Shown: positions 9,337 through 21,800 of the stretch, piece after piece
Numbering within the stretch: the first letter of the stretch is position 1
Layout of the letters: each line of letters opens with the position of its first letter
NCBI RefSeq assembly: GCF_018294505.1
Contig: NC_057809.1
Location: 504,182,506-504,246,505, forward strand
Source of the DNA: Triticum aestivum
Lineage: Eukaryota; Streptophyta; Magnoliopsida; Poales; Poaceae
DNA: 64,000 nt
Direction: 5' to 3'
Made by a program: the position numbers and the translations under genes
Notes under the pieces: model-generated
What the model was told of the DNA's origin: nothing
What the model saw: the letters and a program-made list of their open reading frames with translations, nothing else
The model's database searches: none

Positions 9337-11340
9337 ATCAAAGCTTTAGATAAAGATATAAAGAACAGCAAGTAAAGCTTTGGAAGTACATGTAACAAGC
9401 ATAGGCTCCCCCTACATGTATGCACTCGTGTAAATATGAAATATAGAGGCATGTGAGAGCATAACCATGACAGAGTAGGCAATGTGTTACATGTATCTTG
9501 GCCATATGCATCAGAGCAAAAGATTATCAAGGAAAATACCTTCATGCTCATGAGTCCTTCTTGCAAATAGTATGTACATAAGCAAGAATTCCTCATACTC
9601 ATGATTTTGATGCATATACTTACCTTGTGGTCTTGAGTTGGCTTAGGATGGAATGAACCTGCACAAACAAAGTTAGATAACACAGGTACATCCACTAGCC
9701 AGAGCAAACAAAAGAAACCACAAGAATGCCAAAAAGACTGGGATGACATGTAGAGAGTGAGTACAAGGTACCACATTGGATTCAACATGTCCCCAAGAAT
9801 AAAGATATGCAATGAATTTGACTGATTTCTTTTCCTTAGATGTCTTGCTCCCCCTGAATCTGACATGGGATATTGGCAGAAGATAGGGAACAGAAAATCA
9901 GAGCTGAAAGATATGAATAGAACTTAATTCAAATGAGTACATATGAACATGTCTTTCCCCCAAAAAGACATGTGGCATCTCTCCTCTTGAACATCAAGCA
10001 TATGGGATCCTTGAGTATTCTCTCCCCCTGGAGATTTCTTTCTCCCCCTTAATATTTGGGATCCTTGAGTATTCTCTCCCCCTTAGTAACATCTGGGATC
10101 CTTGAGACTTTCTCTCCCCCTTAGTACTTTCTCCTTTGTAGGTGATAAGCTTTTGATGTGATCTCTCTCTCCCTGATGATAAGCTTTGATGCGATCTCTC
10201 TCTCCCCCTTTGACATCAATTTCCAAGAAGGTTTTTCCTGGAATCCGTCGAATAGGTTTGGTCCTTGAGATTCAGCACAAAGCAGTGAATAAAACTGTGA
10301 TGCTTGTAGAGGACAAGATTCATTGAGTGGAGCTGGATCAGAAGAAATATAGAATATGTGACAAACTGTTTTTCCTGTTGCGAAATCGGTGGCACCGAGT
10401 GGCATGTTTCGGTAGTACCGAAGGGATTCGGTTGGACCGAAAATGACAATTCGGTGAAACCGAGTTCATCACAGAGAAAAACACTTGTCACCTCAGCTCA
10501 CTAGTCAAGTAAGATCTCACAAAGATTTGCAATGAATTAGCTGAAAGATTTGCAAGGAATTTGATGCAGAAATATGCAGAACAAAAATCAAAAAGAAAAG
10601 AGTGAAAGTTTCTAGATGAAGTTTTTTTTGTTTGAAAAAGAAAGAAACAAATAGGCAAGGGACAAATGCAATAACTCAGAAAAGAATCACAAGAGAACTT
10701 CATCTAGAATTGGGCGGTGACATAGTCACCTATGTTAGAGTATATTGACTTAGGAGTCAAGTGAGGACACTTGATTGTAGGTCATACTCATCGTTTAAGC
10801 TCAAAATGGGGTTACCATTTTTCGTTTAAGCATCTTGATGTATTCACATCTTGTTGAGTTGCTTTGACTCATGTCTTGGAGTAAAGCTTCTCTAAGATGG
10901 AATAACATACCTTGGGTGGTGGTGTGGTTCTTGCTCATGTAGTTGAACTTGTGTGGGTGCTCGAGGTTGATGTAGCTCATCAAGAGTTGGGAGCACCACT
11001 TGGAGTTTGAGTTCATCTACCTACATGGGTTATTTCTTTGCAAGGAAGAGCACTTGTGTATCCAAAAATGACAATCATGAAGCTCAATCATAGAATTTGT
11101 CAAAGGATATGTTTGAATGGTTTTGTGCTTCCTTGTCTTCAACCACCATTGTGTAGAGTCTTGGTGATGTAGAGATTGCTCAAGATGTGAGTGAGTCGCA
11201 ATCTCATGGAATTAGATTCAACCAAGCACCTACATGGGTTAGACAACATGCAAGGTACAAATATATCCAAGACATAAGATAGTTATCATAAGAGATATAT
11301 CATGGATTAGTCATAAGCTCATGTCTTGCATGTATCCAAT
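9337..11340 (-). other. Element C: non-coding region between RNase H and 3' LTR
   Basis: No ORF here has recognisable features. The part 10738-11040 matches element J around 54458-54740, so the region belongs to the family. Between 9850 and 10215 there are several extra ctccccctt tracts, reverse complements of the polypurine tract core, within a short repeat containing gggatccttgag. A cluster of four palindromes lies at 10386-10463. The extra ORF found in J is missing. Confidence 0.7.
10386..10463 (-). promoter_or_regulatory. Element C: internal cluster of four TCGGT-NNN-ACCGA palindromes
   Basis: Palindromes start at 10386, 10409, 10428 and 10451, spaced 23, 19 and 23 bp. They match the module beside the internal promoter in element J. 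I read this as the remains of an internal promoter whose gene was deleted. Confidence 0.65.
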
Positions 11341-11344
11341 GGAG

Positions 11345-13015
11345 TTTCTACTCCAAGTTCGAAGCATCAATGATGTTCAATTCACCTCTCAACCTGCAAA
11401 ACACTTTCTCATTAAGAGGTTTAGTAAATATATCCGCTAATTGTTTATTGGTGCGAACGTGCTTAAGATTAATGTCAACCTTAGCAACATGATCTCAAAT
11501 GAAATGATGACGAACTTCAATATGCTTAGTTCGAGAATGTTGTACAGGATTGTGACCAATTTTGATAGCACTTTCATTGTCACAAAGCAGTGGAACATGT
11601 TTCACATAAATCCCATAATCTTTAAGAGTTTGGGTCATCCAAAGTAATTGAGCACAACATGAACCAGCGGCAATGTATTCCGCTTCGGCGGTGGATAAGG
11701 ATACCGAGTTTTGTTTCTTGGAAGATCAAGACACAAGAGACCTACCAAGAAATTGACAAGTACCCGAAGTGGACTTTCTATCAATCTTGTCTCCGGCATA
11801 ATCCGAGTCGGAATAGCCAACAAGATCAAAAGAAGACCTCTTAGGATACCAGATGCCAAAATTTGGTGTATGGATTAAATATCTCACTATCCTTTTCACA
11901 GCCTTAAGATGACATTCTTTAGGAGCAGCTTGATATCGTGCACACATGCACACACTTAGCATAATATCGGGACATGAAGCACATAGGTATAACAATGAAC
12001 CAATCATAGAGCGATAAACCTTTTGATCAACTGGTTCACCATCTTTGGTCAAATCATTATGTCCACTAGTAGGCATGGGTGTAGACATACCTTTGCATTC
12101 TTGCATATTGAACTTCTTGAATAAGTCCTTGGTGTACTTTGTTTGAGAGACAAATGTACCTTCCTTAGTTTGCTTGATTTGCAAACCGAGAAAGAATTTG
12201 AGTTCACTCATCATAGACATCTCAAACTTCTCTGACATTAGCTTTCCAAACTTTTAACTAAAGAGAGGGTTAGTTGAACCAAATATGATATCATCAACAT
12301 AAATTTGGCATACAAATAGTTCCCCATTAACCCTTTTAGTAAAAAGAGTAGAATCAATTTTACCAATTTCAAAACCACTTGTAGTAAGGAACTTGGTCAA
12401 GCATTTATACCATGCTCTAGGAGCTTGTTTAAGACCATAAAGAGCTTTGTGAAGTTTGTAAACATGATTAGGTTTCTTAGGATTGACAAAACCGGGAGGT
12501 TGTTTGACATAAACTTCCTCCTCTATTTCACCATTTAGAAAAGCACTTTTAATGTCCATTTGGTACAAGGTGATATTATGGTGATTAGCATAGGCAAGTA
12601 AGATGCGAATGGACTCAAGTCTAGCAACGGGAGCATATGTCTCACCATAGTCCATACCTTCGACTTGTGTGTACCCTTGGGCGACGAGACGTGCTTTGTT
12701 GCGAACCACTTGTCCATCTTCATCTTGCTTGTTGCGAAACACCCATTTGGTACCAATGATGTTGTGGTTGTTGTCGGGCTTCTGAACCAATGTCCAGACT
12801 TGGTTTCTCTCAAAATTGTGTAGCTCTTCATGCATAGCGTTTATCCAATCCGGATCTTCCAATGCTTCTTCAACCTTCATAGGTTCAATGCTAGAGATGA
12901 ATGAATAGTTTTCGCAAAAGTTAGCTAAACGAGTTTTTGAGCGAGTGATTCTCCTGGTTTGTATATCATTGAGGATTTGCTCGACGGGATGATCTTTGGC
13001 AATTTTTGCTCAAAC
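11345..13015 (-). pseudogene. Element C: reverse transcriptase and RNase H
   Basis: The copia reverse transcriptase runs from about 12950, with [15 protein letters not shown] near its start, then [13 protein letters not shown] and the catalytic YVDD intact at 12290-12301. A TAA follows at about 12252. RNase H continues at 12238-11350 with YRSMIGSLLYL and YSDSDYAGD. A further lesion near 11730 precedes the RNase H C-terminus. Two TGA codons near 13005-13016 separate it from integrase. The enzyme would copy element RNA into DNA, but the lesions rule out a full product from this copy. Confidence 0.9.
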
Positions 13016-14386
13016 TCATGAGAGCTTTTGCTTGGGTCTTTGTTGAACATCTTCTTCATCTTGTTCTTCTTCTTGGCCTTCTTCATTGTTGACGTTGTCA
13101 TTCTCCTTTCGTGGTGGAGAAGGAGGTTGTTGATGTCCGTCTTGATGTATTTCCTCGTTTTCTTCATCTTGGTGTGTCCCACTTGTGGATGCTTCCGTGT
13201 CGATTCTTGGTTCACCTTGTCGTGAAGTAGAAGCTTCCACTTGGACGGATGAAGTACTCTCCTTCACCTCCGTTGGACGAATTTTGCCAATGGACAGGTC
13301 TTGGATTGCTTCTGAAGGGTCTTTGTCTCCTACATCAATTGGCAATTGCTCTACTTGCGAGCCAATAGATTCATCAAACTTCACATCTACCGTCTCTTCA
13401 ACCTTTCGGGTGAAATTGTTGTAGACACGGTAAGTGTGAGAGTTTGAGCCATAACCAAGTAGAAAACCTTCATGAGATTTAGGAGCAAACATTGAACGAT
13501 GATGCTTATCAAGAATGTAGCGCTTTGAGCCGAATACTCGAAAGTATCCAACTTGGGGTTTGTTACCGGTGAGGAGCTCGTATGCCGTCTTGCCGAGTAG
13601 CTTGTGAAGATACAAGCGATTTGTTGCGTGACAAGCTGTCTCAACCGCTTCTGCCCAAAAGTGCTTCGCCGTCTTGTATTCATCAAGCATCGTTCTTGCC
13701 ATTTCGATGAGCGTACGGTTCTTCCTCTGAACAACTCCATTTTGTTGAGGTGTGTACGTAGCCGAGAACTCGTGTGAAATCCCTTCTTCGTCAAGAAAGG
13801 TGTCCACATTTGCGTTCTTGAACTCCGTTCCGTTGTCACTCCGAACCTTCTTGATCTTCATGTCAAACTGATTTTGGGCCTTCCTAGCAAAGTTTCTGAA
13901 GATCTTCTGGACCTGCGACTTGTCATTAAGAAAGAACACCCACGTAAATCTTGAAAAATCATCAACTATAACTAGACCAAAAGAATTTCCACCGAGACTC
14001 TTGTAGGCGTTGGGACCAAAAAGATCCATATGAAGTAGCTCGAGTGGCCTTCTTGTGGTCATGATGTTCTTCACGGGATGCCTTCCTCCAACCTATTTAC
14101 CTGCTTGACAAGCACTGCAAAGTCTATCCTTATCAAATATGACATCGTTAACTCCAAGGATATGATTTCCTTTAATAAGCTTGTCAAGGTTTCTCATGCC
14201 AACGTGACCTAGTCGTCTATGCCACAACCAACCTTTTGAGGATTTAGCAACAAAGCAAGTTTTAGGTTGTGCCTTTTTAGAGAAATCGACAATGTAAAGA
14301 TCACCTCTACGCATACCGGTAAAGACCATTTTATGATTGTCTCGACGAAATACTTGGCAATCTACCTCAGTAAATAGGACATTCAA
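13016..14386 (-). pseudogene. Element C: integrase with altered catalytic glutamate
   Basis: The zinc-binding pre-integrase segment is 14386-14093 (HRRLGHVGMRNL, then CSACQAGK), followed by a TAG. The core is 14074-13016: first Asp in HMDLFGP, second in SDNGTEF, and at the D35E position the codon at 13727-13729 is CAG (Gln) in GVVQRKNRTL where the family has Glu. The C-terminal region is charged and acidic. Even with open frames this integrase should be unable to join DNA ends. Confidence 0.88.
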
Positions 14387-15298
14387 ACCGAAATCAGCAA
14401 GTCTAGATACTGAAAGTAAGTTTTAGCCAAGAGATTCAACGAGCATGACATTTTGAATGGAACTATCATGTGAGATGGCCACCTTACCAAGGCCAACCAC
14501 TTTACCCTTTGAATTATCACCAAAGGTGACATATTTTCAAGGGCCGTCATTTTCAGCAAGCTCACGGAACATCTCTTCATCTCCAGTCATATGGTCAGTA
14601 CATCCACTATCAAGAACCCATTCCTTTCCTCCTGATTCATATCCCCGAAGATTTGCCATAAGACCAAAATGTCTCATTGCATCATCAAGATCGAAGTCAC
14701 TATCATCATCATCATCATCATCATCATCATAGTATCCATGTTCATCATGATCTTGTGACTCATCATTTCCTAGAGAGGGTAATTCATTAGATAAATGATC
14801 ATCAAGGTGGTCACTTCTATGAATTCTTATAGCTTCGAATATGATATCACTAATGATTCCAACATCTCCTTTAGCATGCTTAAGATCGGTAAGTTCAAAT
14901 AGACAATTACCAAAACTAGGATCACTAGAGTTCATCTTACTCAAGGCAATAGATTTATGGAGAATTTCATCCAAAGTTTTCAAGGAATGATCGGGAAATC
15001 GTTCCTCAAGAAATTTCCATATAGTATAGGCACAATTAAGAGTAGGCAAACTAGCAATCAAATTTTTGGGCAATCCTCTAATGATGAGCTCAATAGTTCT
15101 AAGATTGCGAATCATGTCAATATCTTCATCTAGGGTAGGATCCAAAGGATCAATATGAGGTGCACAAGGGCTAGCAATATACTTGTTCAAATGATATTGA
15201 TTGAAGATTACAAGCATCTCATTTTTTCACTCATGAAAATACTCTCCATCAAGAATAGGCACTTTATGTCTGAGACTGCCTAAAGTAGACACATCCAT
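14387..15298 (-). pseudogene. Element C: short gag and protease
   Basis: The likely start is the ATG at 15298. A TGA near 15227 (expected Trp) interrupts it, then 15217-14537 is open. The gag core includes LPKNLIASLPTLNCAYTIWK. There is no CCHC zinc knuckle before the protease. An Asp tract encoded by an atc repeat lies near 14703-14740. The protease motif WVLDSGCTDHM is at about 14590-14625, followed by TGA (expected Trp) at about 14536 and a TAA near 14425. The gag does not look like that of element J although the LTRs are related. Confidence 0.82.
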
Positions 15299-15339
15299 CT
15301 TCCTCCAATGGTGATTAAACCAAGGCAATGGAGACCAAC

Positions 15340-15351
15340 GCTCTAATACCA
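15340..15351 (-). other. Element C: primer-binding site
   Basis: The minus strand reads TGGTATTAGAGC two bases from the 5' LTR. This is one change from TGGTATCAGAGC, the usual copia site complementary to initiator methionine tRNA. Confidence 0.88.
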
Positions 15352-15353
15352 CT

Positions 15354-17107
15354 TGTAGGATCTTGAAGTAGATGTTTCTAGAGGGGGGGATTAGACACTT
15401 AATGCTAAAGTTGCAATTTTTAAGCTTTTTCGATTTAAGTGGAGTTTAGGCACAATTTCAACATACACAATACATATCAAGCAAGCATGCAAAGAGTATA
15501 TTGGCAGCGGAAAGTAAAGCATGCAACTTGCAAGAATGTAAAGGGAAGGGTTTGGAGAATTCAAACGCAATTGGAGACACGGATGTTTTTCCCGTGGTTC
15601 GGATAGGTGGTGCTATCCTACATCCACGTTGATGGAGACTTCAACCCACAAAGGGTAACGGTTGCGAGAGTCCACGGAGGGCTCCACCCACAAAGGGTAA
15701 CGGTTGCGCGAGTCCACACAGGGCTCCACCCACGAAGGGTCCACGAAGAAGCAACCACCCACAAAGGGTCCACGAAGAAGCAACCTTGTCTATCCCACCA
15801 TGGCCATCGCCCACACAGGACTTGCCTCACTAGTGGTAGATCTTCACGAAGTAGGCGATCTCCTTGCCCTTACAAACTCCTTGGTTCAACTCCACAATCT
15901 TGTCGGAGGCTCCCAAGTGACACCTAGCCAATCTAGGAGAGACCACTCTCCAAGAAGTAACAAATGGTGTGTAGGTAATGAACTCCTTGCTCTTGTGCTT
16001 CAAATGATAGTCTCCCCAACACTCAACTCTCTCTCATAGGATTTGGATCTTGTGGAAAGAAGATTTGAGTGGAAAGCAACTTGGGGAAGGCTAGAGATCA
16101 AGATTCATATGGTAGGAATGGAATATCTTGGTCTCAACACATGAGTAGGTGGTTCTCTCTCAGAACATATGAGTTGGAATTGTGTATGTGTTATGATGGC
16201 TCTCTCCATGAATGAAGAGGAGGTGGAGGGGTATATATAGCCTCCACACAAAATCCAACCGTTACACACAGTTTTCCAATCTCGGTGGGACCGAATCAAC
16301 AAACTCGGTCGGACCGAAAATGTAAACCTAGTGACCGTTAGAGATTTTCGGTGGGACTGACATGCAACTCGGTGGGATAGATATGGTTAGGGTTTGGGCA
16401 TAACGTAATCTCGGTGAGACCGATTACACAAACTCGGTGAGACCGAATTTGGTAATTAGCTAACCAGAGAGTTGGTCAGGCAAACTCGGTGGGGCCGATT
16501 TGCTCTTTCGGTGAGACCGAGAAGTTACAAAAAGGAAACACTGAATTTACATTGCAATTTCGGTGGGACCGATTGCATATCTCGGTGGGACCGAAAATAT
16601 TGCAATAGGTAACAGAGAGTTTGCAATCCCATCTCGGTGAGACCGAGGGATAGATCCCTATCGGTAGAACCGAATTGCTAGGGTTTGGCAGTGGCTTATG
16701 ACAAGTGAAACTCGGTGGCGCCGGATAGAAAGAATCGGTATGACCGAGTTTGGCTTAGGGTTTAGGTCATTTGTGGAAGTGGGAAAGTAGCTGAGGATTT
16801 TGGAGCATATCCTTAAGCACGTGAAGCAAGAGGCTCATTAAGCAACACCTCATCCCTTCTTGATAGTATTGGCTTTTCCTAAAGACTCAATGTGATCTTG
16901 GATCACTAAAATGTAAAATGAAGAGTCTTGAGCTTGAGGCTTTAGCCAATCCTTTGTCCTTAGCATCTTGAAGGAATTCCCACAACCTTTAGTCCATGCC
17001 ACTCCATTGTTGAACTTATCTGAAACATACTATATAGAAACATTAGTCCAATAAGAGATATGTTGTCATCAATTACCAAAACCACCTAGGGAGCACTTGT
17101 GCTTTCA
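15354..17107 (-). repeat. Element C: 5' LTR with TATA box and palindrome array
   Basis: The LTR starts at 17107 in element sense and ends at 15354. The minus-strand TATA box is at 16231-16240. The palindrome array runs 16282-16747 in the same paired order as in the 3' LTR, except that a small insertion (gagggatagatccc, near 16646) widens one pair to 28 bp. Transcription of the element should start here, just downstream of the TATA box. Confidence 0.93.
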
Positions 17108-17112
17108 GTACC

Positions 17113-17457
17113 GCAGACCCTCCCTCTTAACTCATGCGATTCGCTTGCGCGTTAAAAGGGGGGCTCCTGAGCATCGCACCTTAGGAGCTCTTGCTGGCTC
17201 TCCAGCCCTCACCCCCTGGCCTTGACCATGGCACGCGACCTGGCATACCAGCGGCGGCTGAGCTTGCTCGAGGGCCGGGACCCGAGGACGCAGAGCACCA
17301 GGAAGAACATGGAGAGGAGGGGGAGACCCGCACGGGCCTGGCCAAGCTACACTACAACGGCCAACGTACGAGTTCGGCACGACTCAAGGAGCCGACCCCG
17401 GACAGCCAAGAGAAGCTCTCGCTCTGGATCCACCAGTCGCCACGGCACGAGACCCTC
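17113..17457 (+). other. Element B: segment between insertions C and D
   Basis: This is host sequence of element B, starting after the right gtacc and ending with ccctc (17453-17457), the target duplication of D. About 145 bases (17146-17290) are repeated imperfectly at 30756-30880, with shared gcacgcgacctggcatacca. B therefore has direct repeats in its 3' region. I see no gene. Confidence 0.75.
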
Positions 17458-17969
17458 TGTCGGGGGGTTGTCACGGCAGATGTCCTAGAGAAAGGACCTA
17501 GTCGTGGAGCCATCGCGATGGGTTAGCTTGAAGGGGATAAAGCGGACACAAGGACGCAAGGGGAGTTTATACTAGTTCGGCCCCTTCAATGAAGGTAAAA
17601 GCCTACGTCTAGTTGTGATGGAATTGATGGGTGTTTCGATGACTAGGGAGCAAACCGGCTTCACCTATGTCTCGAGTTGCCGTCCCCCTCTTGAACCGCC
17701 GCTGGGTCGCCCCCTTATATACACGGGTGACGCCTATCGGTTCAGAGAGTCCCAACACTGGTTCATACTCGTATCCGGGTTGGTCTCTCCTTGTTCCTAA
17801 CTTATAGTACAAGTATATGTACAAACGTCGGTATACGGCTACAGGTTTTAAGCCGACTACGGGCCCTAGGCCTTTACCTGCCTCTTTGGGCTTTAACACC
17901 TTTGAACTACTGATGAAGTTAATCCGGCCCAGGTAGGCCGGTTTACGCCCAGTAGTAATATCCCCAACA
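17458..17969 (-). repeat. Element D: 3' LTR
   Basis: In element sense it starts tgttggggatattac at 17969 and ends cccccgaca at 17458. It is preceded by a purine-rich ctggggcctaa at 17970-17980, the polypurine tract candidate. Confidence 0.93.
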
Positions 17970-18226
17970 TTAGGCCCCAGATTGATTTGAACAGGTTCAT
18001 GTCAATCCTTAGCAAAAAAATCTTTGTCTTCAACATCTTCTTGTAGTTGTTGAACCGCTGTGATGTCATCTTCTCTGTTTGCTGTAAACCGGCGTGACGT
18101 CATCTATCATAAAGAAAAACATCCATGATATCTTCTTGTTTAATAGATTCGCAATGACCGAGGTGACAGCTCCACTTCCAAAATCTGCGGTCCCTTGATT
18201 CACGCGCCTGACACATGTCCTTTGCC

Positions 18227-18401
18227 TTATAAATAGGTCCGAAGGGTCATTTCCTTTCTCCCCTTCGTGCCCTTCGTCTTCTTCGCGTCGCCAGTCTCAG
18301 AGCTCCGCCGCCGCCGTCGTCTTATGCATCATCTTTGGCCGCTGCATCAACCTGAACGCACCAGAAAACCGCGGCGACCTTCCGCGTCTTCCTCATCTCT
18401 G
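18227..18401 (+). promoter_or_regulatory. Element D: internal antisense promoter and 5' leader
   Basis: The plus strand has TTATAAATAG at 18227-18236, followed by a pyrimidine-rich, GC-rich leader typical of plant transcription starts. A donor-like CTG/GTAGGT at 18402 and an acceptor TTGTAG before 18884 suggest a leader intron ending just before the ATG at 18892. It would drive the antisense gene away from the LTR. No other gene follows on this strand. Confidence 0.6.
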
Positions 18402-18891
18402 GTAGGTCTTCTGCTTTTCTCAACATAGATCTGATCTAGGGCTTCGTGTTCTTGCAGTGTTCATCACCTGTTCATACTCATGTACTAGCTCCTGGATGCA
18501 CATGTGAACCCTTGCTTTGTGTAGCGGTAACTTTTAGTTTCCGCCATTAGTTTCCTGCCCAAAACCGTAGACCTCACATATACTTCTGCCCATTGATTCA
18601 ATACTGTTCTGCTTTGATCTTCGACTTTTTTTCTTATTTTATGAACTTGCTTCAGATCCAACGCCGTAACAAGACCTTGTGAAACCTGTTTCTGCATACT
18701 TAACCATCCGCAATCTCAATTGCTTCAATGTTCAGATCAGGCGGTTTAACCTGATAGAAAATTTTCCAAACCGGTATATGCCATTAGTCCCCTTGTTGAA
18801 GCGCCATATGTTGTTGCTTCATAAAACTCTGGTAGATAGATCTGCTTCCGGTTTAACGTTGCACATATCAATGTACCTTGTAGATTTCATC

Positions 18892-21800
18892 ATGGCCAAG
18901 CAAGTGTATGAGTGCAACTGGGTCCCTTCTCGCGTCACAGAGGATCAACTGGACGATTTAGTCCTGATTGGCGCCTTGGGCAGCATAGACACCATCCATT
19001 GGAGGCCTCCTGGCAAAGAATGCCCCCCCACACCTCGAGAAGGAGAGGTTGTTGTCTTCGTAGACCACTTAGCCCGGGGTTTTAAACCGCCCGGTTCTAA
19101 ATTTTACCGGGATGTTCTAGCTAATTTCCAACTCCATCCGCAAGACACTGGCCCCAACTCTGTTACAAATATGTGCCACTTCCAAGTGCTCTGTGAGGTG
19201 TTCTTTCAAGAGGAGTCCACAGTGGAATTATTCAGAGATCTTTTCCATCTAAACCGCCGTACTGAGTTTACTGATGGCTCTAATACGGAGTTGGGTGGCA
19301 TGGCGATTCAAAAAAGGAAAGAGGTCACATACCCTCACGCCAAGCTGCACAGTCACCCCAAGGAGTGGAATCAGACATGGTTCTACTACAAAGACACCTC
19401 CCCTGCTGGTGAGAATCCCTTGCCTGGTTTTCGTCCGGAGCGGCTCAACAATACCCATCCTTTTCCTGAACGATTGACTGCCCAGGAGAGAAGCAAATAT
19501 GCTCCCCAACTATCAAAGCTCAGAGCCTTTATGGCCAACGGTTTAACAGGGGTTGACCTTGCTCGCTGTTGGATATCATAGAGCATACTGCCCCTTAGTC
19601 AGCGCTCCGGTTTGATGTGCGAATATACTGATAGTGTGGATGACCCACTGCGACATTCAAGACTCCAGTTGTCCGGTGAAGAAATCACGGAGGCTGTGCG
19701 TAAGATACTGAATGAACCGGAGCACATCTGCGCTAGAACCGGCCTGCTTCCCTTCTACACCACCAACAAACTGCCAGCTGTAAGACTTTGATTTTTCTCT
19801 TTGCTGAATCTGTTATCGATATGTCTGGCCATTGTTTCTAATATCAGTGTCTGCATAATCAGGGTGATGATCCGTTTTGGAGCAAAAAGCTGCCGCAGGA
19901 GAAACCAGAGAAAACAGATAAACCGGAAAGAGCAACCCGGCAAAAAACTAAAGCTGTGAAGAAGACTGCCCACCGGAAAAGAACCACTGCATCTTCTAAT
20001 CCGGCCCCTGATGACGAGGTGGATAATCCGGACTTTGAGGTAGAGCTTGACTCACTTGGTTTATTTTCCATGCATCTTATTGATGATGATATTTGTCAGG
20101 ATGATGCCGAAGCCAGCCATGCGGATGTTGCAGAGGTAATTATTCTCTCTTCCAATTCAGAAACTTTGCCTTCACAAAAAATCCGTCAGGCAAATCGGAA
20201 AGTTAAATTTTCTCATCCTCTTGCTTATTTGGATCCTAAACTTCTTATGAAGACTCAACAACACGAAGCTCGCCGCACCACCCGGCACAGCGGCCAGGTA
20301 GCTACCTCTGCCGGTTTACCGAACAGTCCAGTTCGGAAACGTCATTCCAAGGTCTCTAATTCGCTTGTCAGTACTTGTCCTAAAGCGGGCTGCTTTCGTC
20401 AACCTCTTAATCCGTCTGACTCCGATTATCAGGCTATTTCCCACTCATCTTCTGGTGAGTCGTCGGCTACTCAGCTACCACCGCTCAAAACGGTGCTTGG
20501 GTAAGCTATATTTATTGTGATGTTTGCAGTATATTGCCTTAGAACATATGCTGTATTTAATTTTGTTATTTTTCTCAGGGCCAAACCTAGGCCGAGCAAG
20601 AAGGCCCGCCTGGATAGAGCGGCCGAAGAAGATGTCATTCTTGAACCAGGCACAACACCCAATCTTGAAGCGGCTATTCCTGAGGATATTCCCAATGATC
20701 CACCGCAACCAGATGATGATCTTACTGCTGAGGAAAGACCTACTGATACCTCAGGTCCTATCCATCAGCCCACAGGTTCCCTCCGGGTTGAAAGATCCAC
20801 CGGTCTCGCGAAACCTACTAACAAGCCAACAGCTCTAGTGCAAACCGGCGGTACCAATGATGATGAAGTTGTCATTACTGGCACTGGCCATACTGAGCCA
20901 AGCAACCCTGTCGCTTTATCCAAACATTCTGCCAAGGAGGAATTGGCTGCTTTTGGCAAAGGCAAGTGGAATGCTGATCTGACGGCTTACGCTGCTCTGA
21001 ACGCCCGAGATATCCATTCTGGCTATCTGAACCGGCTGTATACCAGCCATGACTATGAAGTCGGTCTGGTTAATATGATGAAGGATAAATATGAGGTAAC
21101 TTCCATATGCTCCTTCTTGCTTGTATGCTTTCATTCTTGTTGACTCTCCTAGCCCCTAAGGGCCGATTTTAAATATTCTTTCAAACTGGGACTTAATAAT
21201 ATGAATCTTGATGCTTTGAAATTTGCTGATGTAGTCCCCAAGGGCCGGTTCAACTTAGCGTAGTTAAACCGGTACTTTAAGTAAATGAAACTGCCGCATC
21301 AGAATACATATGATCAAATAGCCATTAGCCCCCAAGTGCCAAGTTGAATACTTGTATTGAGCTTGGGACTTTGTAAACAATTGAAAGATGAAGATCGAAT
21401 ATGCATTAGCCCCCAAGTGCCAAGTTGAATACTTGTATTGAGCTTGGGACTTTGTAAATCATTGAAAGATGAAGATCGAATATGCATTAGCCCCCAAGTG
21501 TTAAGCACATTACTTGTTATGTGGTTGGCACTTGAATCCTTCTACCGATTTGTTGAAACATATATCTGTCTGCCTGCAGGCGGAGCTGAAGGCGAAAGAA
21601 AACCAAGTCGTCGATCTTCAAGAAAACTTGAAAACCCAACAAGCTGAAACCTCCAAAGCAAAAGAGGAATTGGCCAGTGCCTTAAGCGCCATGGAACAAC
21701 TTAAGAAGAACTTCAAGAAGAAACGGGCGGATTGGGCCACTGAAAAGTCCGCTTTGACCAAACGAGCAGAGGATGCCGAGGCTGCATTAAAACCAGTGAT

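Larger units (their letters stand above)
7564..17107 (-). mobile_element. Element C: SIRE-like Ty1/copia retrotransposon with pol
   Basis: LTRs of 1739 and 1754 bases flank a minus-strand internal region, with target duplications gtacc at 7559-7563 and 17108-17112. The order gag, protease, integrase, reverse transcriptase, RNase H defines copia. The long region after pol fits the SIRE/Maximus lineage (recalled, not searched). About two dozen substitutions separate the LTRs by eye (about 1.4 %), so the insertion is young, yet pol carries several nonsense codons and a changed integrase catalytic residue. It is inserted in element B. Confidence 0.94.

Noticed and set aside
9300..9866. 188-codon minus-strand ORF
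   Set aside because: It overlaps the polypurine tract and LTR end, has no known motif, and the corresponding region of J has no such frame.
14703..14740. atc repeat as a microsatellite of interest
   Set aside because: It encodes the Asp tract in gag of C and is a common simple expansion.
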